A stretch of 64,000 nt of DNA from NCBI GenBank assembly GCA_947034885.2, contig OX344756.2:8391598-8455597 (forward strand), written 5' to 3'. This document shows positions 58,673 to 64,000 of this stretch, in pieces. The DNA is from Thuidium tamariscinum. Taxonomy: Eukaryota; Streptophyta; Bryopsida; Hypnales; Thuidiaceae. The notes below the pieces were generated by a model. The model was not told where the DNA came from, made no database searches, and saw nothing but the letters and a program-made list of their open reading frames with translations. Numbering within the stretch: position 1 is the first letter of the stretch; each line of letters begins with the position of its first letter. The translations under genes were made by a program, and so were the position numbers.

Positions 58673-59420
58673 GGTGATTGCAAGAAACACTTCACATTTT
58701 TGGCTCAAAAATGTAGTTTTGGGCCATAGGATTGGTAATACTACACGATACTACTAGTACCACATGTGAACAATATACTTGCAAATATAAACTGTTGATT
58801 CAAGGTGCTCAAAGATTTGGATTGTCAATTTAGTACTATGCAGTACTATAGACTACTACAAAGTACTATAAAGGCTATTGGAAGCAAATTTTTTTTTAAA
58901 AAGGGTTTGTTGACCTTTTCCATTTTTAGTAATTAAAAAAAATTGAAAAAATTATTAAATTTTTTTTCTAAATAAGATTGTGCTCACATTGCAATAAACA
59001 AAATTCCTCTAGAATTTTTTTCAATCTTCATAGCCTTTGTGCAAAAGAAGGTCACTTTGATTCCATGTGCGTAATAGACATGTTGCTATTTTCATAAAAA
59101 AACTCATTGTCAATCCTTGTAATGTTAATAAACCTCCAACTTGTCCAATATGTGGCTTCAAATTTAGATTTTTGGATCAAAAATGGGACTAACACCCACC
59201 CACCCTAATGGCCAAAGTAGACATTCAATCAAAGGCAAGTTAAAAATAGTAAACTAATATGAAAAGAATTGAAAAAACTACTCAACATTTAAAACTTTTT
59301 TTAGTACCTTCATTCCAAATTTCAAACCAAAAGGACAAAGATGAAAAAGTTATTAGCAAAAAACTACCTGTTGGAGGTCAAGGAGACAAAAAAAGAAGAT
59401 AAGTATTTATTGGAATCACC
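58673..59420 (-). mobile_element. GGTGATTGCAAGAAACAC-family transposon, copy D
   Basis: Starts GGTGATTGCAAGAAACACTT and ends GGAATCACC. The reverse complement of its right half matches the left half of copy B ('ctccttgacctccaacaggt', 'agttttttgct.ataactttt', 'aaatttgga'). It is therefore inserted in the opposite orientation. The ends are more decayed than in A and B. TGAA and TTAA flank it, an imperfect 4-bp duplication. Confidence 0.75.
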
Positions 59421-59696
59421 TTTAAACCCCAAAGTTTTTTCAATACTATAAACCCTAAAATCCCAAGTTATTTTTCAAGACCCCAAGTTCTAAACTAAAT
59501 CTATACCAACCTTGTTCAACAAACAAACAAACACAAAGTCATTGCAAAAAGGAATATGTTCCTCCAATAATATTGAAACCCTCAACCTCAAACCCAAAAC
59601 TCAAACTTTCAAAGCCACCAATATTAGATGCAACAATATTGTTGTATTAGGTCAAATACAAGACAACTAGAAAGGAGAAGTGCAAATTTATATATA

Positions 59697-60195
59697 GCGG
59701 GGTACCATTCAAAATGACATTTTTGCATTTGTAGGGAAGGAAATTTCACATCTGCTAACTTAAACAACCTCCTAAGGGTTGAAAAATTGTTTTTTTTACC
59801 ATAAATTTTTGTCAATAAGATCACCTTTAAATTAATAGTATGTATGCCAAATTTCAAGGCCAAAAAATTTATACAAATGAAGATATTAAAAATCTACCCA
59901 TCGGTGTAGCTATGTAAAAATTTTCATAGGTGCCAACTTTGACAATCTCACAAGGACTGAAATTTTTTTCTTTTACAATGAAATTTTTAGTATGAAATCA
60001 TCTCTATGTTTGTAGTATGTTTTCCAAAATTGTAAGGTTGATTTTTTTTAAAGAAAGATATTTGAAATCTATCAAAATGAGCCATTGTAAGAGACAATTT
60101 CATTGCTACCAACTTTGACACTCTCCTAAGGGTTGAAAAATCAATTTTTTACCATGAATTTTTTTAACAAGAGCATCATTATGTTAATGACATAT
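59697..60195. repeat. Foldback element, copy 3 (one arm only)
   Basis: Starts GGGGTACCATTCAAAATGAC and holds three units of the 35141-36437 type ('ctaacttaaacaacctcctaagggttgaaaa', 'caactttgacaatctcacaagg', 'caactttgacactctcctaaggg'). It stops exactly where a CACTA terminus begins at 60196, and the second arm is missing. Probably truncated by that later insertion. Confidence 0.75.
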
Positions 60196-60600
60196 CACTA
60201 CAAGAAAAGGGTGTTTTAAGTGAGTTTTTAAGTATAGTCTTAAACATAGGATTTTAAATAATGACCTTTAAGGCAATTTTCAGCAAAATTTTACTAAAAA
60301 TACATGCATTTACTAAAAAATACATGCATTTACTAAAATACATGCATTTACTAAAAATACATGCATTTACTAAAAATACATGCATTTACTAAAAATACAT
60401 GCATTTACTAAAAATACATGTCTTTACTAAAAATACATGTGTTTATTAAAAATACATGTGTTTATTAAAAATACATGTGTTTACTAAAAATACATGTGTT
60501 TACTAAAAATACATGCATTTACTAAAAATACATGCATTTACTAAAAATACATGCATTTACTAAAAATACATGTGTTTACTAAAAATACATTTAGAACACA
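60196..60600 (+). mobile_element. CACTA-type transposon end with 19-bp minisatellite
   Basis: CACTACAAGAAAAGGGTG at 60196 is a classic plant CACTA terminal inverted repeat. About 90 bp inward a tandem array begins (60290-60600). The matching right terminus ...CTTGTAGTG was not found, so the element is truncated and its true right limit is unknown. Confidence 0.6.
60290..60600. repeat. 19-bp minisatellite, about 16 units
   Basis: Units of ACTAAAAATACATGCATTT (or ACATGTGTTT variants) repeat with almost no spacing change. Two variant types occur in blocks (GCATTT, then GTGTTT, then GCATTT), indicating several rounds of local amplification. Degenerate 'actaaaaatacattta' words continue to about 60900. 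Confidence 0.92.
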
Positions 60601-61039
60601 ATTTACTAAAAATACATTTAGTAATACATGTATTAGTGAAAATACTATGTATTTAGTATACAAATTTACTATGTATTTAGAACACAATTACTATTACTAA
60701 TAATACTAAAAATTATTGTGAACACAATTTAGTACTCAATAATACTAATAATACTAAAAATTACAATTAGTACACAAAGATATTATGTATTTAGAACACA
60801 TTACTTTTACTAATAATACTAATAATACTAAAAATTCATTCAGAACACAATTTACTAAAAATACTAAAATTTTTACTAAAAATACATTTAGAACACAATT
60901 ACTTTTAGAACAGACTATCTTGCATTTTAAATTGATGTGAAAATTTTACCACACAAACTAGACTAGTTTGTACAACTTTTTCAACAACTTTTATTGAATT
61001 CCGACATAGGATGCAAAAGTTACAGCACTTCGAATTGGA

Positions 61040-62231
61040 CTGCGAGACTATGTGGGGACCTTTACGAGCCTCCTACCTTACGTCAGTCTTGTGTTCTCCT
61101 GGCAGGTTTTGCACGGCGATGGCGATTTCGTTCTAACTTCACACAGGGAGCGAAGAATTTGATGCGTTAAGTGTCGGTATAGATCCTCCTCTTGTTCCTG
61201 TACACGATTTTACTTTCATTTTAGGATCTTAGGGTTTTTTTCCTCGCGCGTTCTGGGGTTGAAAGGGATACTCGCACATGGTTTCGGAGGTTGTCGCTGA
61301 AGATCTTCTGAGTTAGGGTTCGGCGCTCTGGTGGACGTCTCGGAGGTAGGGTTTTGCAGAGTGGACTGAAATTCAAATCGTGTATTTGCATTCGAGACTT
61401 CTTCAGCGCTGATTCTTCTGCACGTAGTTTCTATAGTTTCTATCTCTGAGCTATATTTGTGTCTTTTGAGGAATAATATCTTTCATCTAGTTCTACTACA
61501 TAGCCGTATTATTGGTCGTCACTCTAGGTGAATGTTTTTTTGATAAACTTTGATTTGGATTACTGTGTGTTTTGCCGAGTTCGTGCTGTAATTGCCTGTG
61601 CTTGTGAAGTTCTCTCGGGGGGCAGGCGGGGCGGGGGGCGGTATGGGGGACGGTAGGCGGGGGGGGGCGATGCACCTCTTCTGTACTTCTAATAGGGGAT
61701 TGGATTTTTTCACACCTCACCATCTCTATTATGTCGATTGATGCTCCTATGAAAAATTTTGACCCCGCGATATCTCGTCTACGGCAAATCTACAACACAG
61801 CTCATCGCTCCTACTATTATTTGAAGTAATTTTTTTTTTTTTTGTGGTGCTGTGGGGCTTTTTTCTTCTTTTTTTCCGCATCGATCTTGGAGCTTCGACC
61901 GTCGGGGATAGGTAGAGCTCGATTTCGTGGTCTGTTTGGCGATCATTGTTTTTCGGGGATTTCCGAGGGTTTGAGGGTGAGGGATAGGGTAGAGTTCGCT
62001 TCCATAATTATGTACCCCTTGTAAAATTTGTGTGACAGCTTTACAACAAATGAGATAATGATATGTGTACTTTTGTAAATCATGTGCGCTTTTCTGGAAA
62101 AGCGACTTCTTATCACTATGCGTTCACCATGCGATGCGTTCAAAAGAGACAAACACCAAACACTAAACTTCATAATCTAAGCGTTCATGTATTTTTTCTC
62201 TTATGAAACAATTCCATGCTTTGGTTGACAG
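61040..62231 (+). promoter_or_regulatory. Promoter, 5' leader and first intron of the SNARE gene
   Basis: Base composition switches abruptly to GC- and CpG-richer sequence near 61040 and there is no long frame. The coding exon begins after an acceptor (ttggttgacag) at 62231, so at least one non-coding first exon lies here. A plausible donor is cggag|gtaggg near 61345. The segment also contains the G-rich run at 61617-61669 and a T-run near 61829-61842. Confidence 0.5.
61617..61669 (+). other. G-rich run, potential G-quadruplex
   Basis: About 53 bases with six or more runs of three to nine G separated by short loops (for example GGCGGGGCGGGGGGCGG). It lies on the coding strand in the untranslated leader or first intron of the SNARE gene. 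Very unlike the AT-rich surroundings. Confidence 0.75.
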
Positions 62232-62248
62232 GCCGAGAATATGCACTC

Positions 62249-63476
62249 ATGGCTTGGACCGATGATAATTTGGGACGGCGACGAAATCCCGGGTACAATT
62301 ACAATTCCGATCAGGTCCAGCTGAGAATTGATCCTCGAGACCAGCTCGATGACGAAATTTCTGGTCTCCGGAATCAAGTACGCCAACTGAAGCAGGTATG
62401 ATTTGTCTATATCTACAGAATTGTAAGCATTGAAAATAGGAGAAATGAGTACGAATTCACAACATACGTCATCTTTGTGTAAGCAGGAGATTTTAAGATC
62501 TAAGACTGCTGAGACTTCTTGAGAACCTCTGATCCTGAAGTTGACTGGAAAATGATTCATGAAACCTGAAATAACTTACGAATTGGAGGTATAAACTTAA
62601 ATTTGTTATGATTAAGAACCAATAGTTCATATTATGACTTCAATCTAGTTTAATACTGGGAATTTAAGCTGAAGAACAATGAAAGAGTTTTCATGTTCTA
62701 AAAAGCACGGTGTGTGTAATTTGGTGCTTGCGTCAGGTAGCGCAACATATCGATACTGAGACGAGGTACCAGAATGAGCTTCTTAATCAACTGGTAAGCT
62801 TTTACTTCGCAATACCTGACAATCAAGAAAGCTTATTCTAGAATCGTCTTTTGGGTGTTAGTGTGGAGTATACTATTTGCGTCACTTGAGGCGTTTTAAC
62901 ATAACTATGTGGAGCCTGTTTTCATTGGGAGATCAATATAGATTTCTGTAAATATCATTTGGTCACAAGAGCCACATTTATCCAGATATCAGATTTTCTT
63001 CAGTATGTATAATTTCCTAGTCAATTTCAAAGTGGTAGTGGTGGTGACCTCTGTTAGTGACAATTGACAACCCTGCTTCCATCAACGATCAGTGACCGCA
63101 GCTGTTTAGCCAAGGCCTGCTTACAACACCAATTGTGTGATAAGATGAGGTGTCGGTTACAAGGGTCGGTGAAGTAGATGGTCTCAGCTCCATAGCGTTT
63201 TCCAATCCCCCTTAGACTGGAGTACAACCTGCCTCATATGATGAAAACCTTGCTGTCAATTTGTTTCATTAGCCACGATTTTGAACATTTGATTGCCCTT
63301 GTGGTGTACAGGAAGAAACGGTGGCCAGAGCCCAGGCAGGGCTGAAAACCACGACTCGAAGACTAAAGCGGGCCTTGGCTCAGCGAGGCATCAGCCCACT
63401 TTATCTAGCGATTGGATTTGCTCTCTTGTGCTTCTTCCTTGTATATTTGTACACTAAATTGTTGAAGCGGCACTAG
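62249..63476 (+). CDS. Bet1/Sft1-like Qc-SNARE
   Basis: Qc-SNAREs of this type join a four-helix bundle that drives ER-Golgi or intra-Golgi vesicle fusion. Three coding exons (62249-62395, 62737-62793 and 63312-63476) join in phase 0 (cag|gtatg, cag|GTA; ctg|gtaagc, cag|GAA) to give 122 residues. Residues 1-24 are polar. A SNARE coiled coil covers roughly 25-88 (LDDEISGLRNQVRQLK, HIDTETRYQNELLNQL) with the likely zero-layer glutamine at Q61. One C-terminal transmembrane helix follows (about 97-117, PLYLAIGFALLCFFLVYLY), ending KLLKRH. Length and layout match plant Bet1-like proteins. An out-of-frame upstream ATG at 62241 overlaps the start. Confidence 0.93.
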
Positions 63477-64000
63477 AAGCTTACAACCCACTTCCGACCA
63501 CTTAAGGAATTCAGCGTAGCTCCTCGCTGAGTTTGGGGGGTGGGGGGAATTTCTTCATGTAGGAAATAGATTTCAGATGGATTTGAAATCTTTTTCAAGT
63601 TTTTGCCAAAAACAAAATTACTGTGGATTTTTTCATCAAGATTTTGTTAAACTTGTTCTTGTTATATAGGTATGTCTAATTTTGACCATAGGTTGGTTAG
63701 GAAATTCAAATGAAATCAATTACTCATAATGCATCATAATGGATTGGATTTTGAAACTTCAGTTGTGGTTGGTGGGCTTTGATTATTTTAGATTTTGGTG
63801 TGAAAATCAAGACAGATTTTCTAGGAGTGCAGATTTAGGTGCTCTATTGAGTCCTACTTTGAAAATTCACAAAAATTAGATGTCTTGTCCAAAAAAAATA
63901 TTTGTTTTAAAAAATTCATGATTTTCAGTTGCCAATACTGCAAAAATATTCTTCATAGAAAAAGGTGCGTCCAACTATGTTGAAACTGCTAAAATTGGTA
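63477..64000 (+). other. 3' region of the SNARE gene
   Basis: Presumed 3' UTR followed by AT-rich spacer. A short G run (tttggggggtggggggaa) lies near 63534-63549. No other feature was recognised. Confidence 0.45.

Noticed and set aside
1-64000. CRISPR arrays, operons, ribosome binding sites and tRNA or rRNA genes
   Set aside because: The genes are spliced and eukaryotic. No tRNA cloverleaf, rRNA or regularly spaced direct-repeat array with unique spacers was found. The tandem arrays have no spacers.

Overview
The window looks like nuclear DNA of a land plant or close streptophyte relative. It has spliced genes with GT/AG introns, a plant-type external NAD(P)H dehydrogenase, a plant-type GH5 glycosidase, a degenerate Ty1/copia retrotransposon and many short non-autonomous DNA transposons in AT-rich intergenic DNA. 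The lineage cannot be fixed from the sequence alone.

Genes by region: (1) 7826-11013, minus: a coiled-coil protein of unknown function in about nine short exons. (2) 22053-25732, minus: a complete five-exon mitochondrial type II NAD(P)H dehydrogenase of the NDB class, with an EF-hand. (3) 30421-31367, plus: a two-exon PMP3/RCI2-type membrane proteolipid with an unusual histidine-rich tail. (4) 38700-40492, plus: a GC-richer leader and the N-terminal exons of a probable single-pass membrane protein whose remainder was not found. (5) 54548-56141, plus: a two-exon secreted GH5 glycosidase with both catalytic glutamates, no C-terminal lectin-like domain, and a remnant of a second signal peptide just upstream. 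(6) 62249-63476, plus: a complete Bet1/Sft1-like Qc-SNARE. The genes are unrelated and each has its own transcription unit.

Most of the rest is repeats. For several elements both ends and the target-site duplication (TSD) can be read directly: CACTA (TSD ACA), hAT-like (8 bp), Tourist/PIF-Harbinger-like (TTA), mariner-like (TA), Mutator-like (9 bp), a TTAA-specific group starting CCCCT (piggyBac- or Kolobok-like), and a four-copy family with 4-bp TSDs and ends GGGTCRTTGCAAGAAACAC. One copy of that last family sits inside the reverse transcriptase of the copia element at 48612-54232.

The most unusual structure is a family of giant palindromes (1-757, 35141-36437, 59697-60195). Their arms are built from units of about 177 bp around a 'caactttgaca' core. 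The 35141-36437 copy is an almost intact 1.3-kb foldback with four units per arm. Long AT-rich stretches elsewhere hold only decayed or unclassified sequence.
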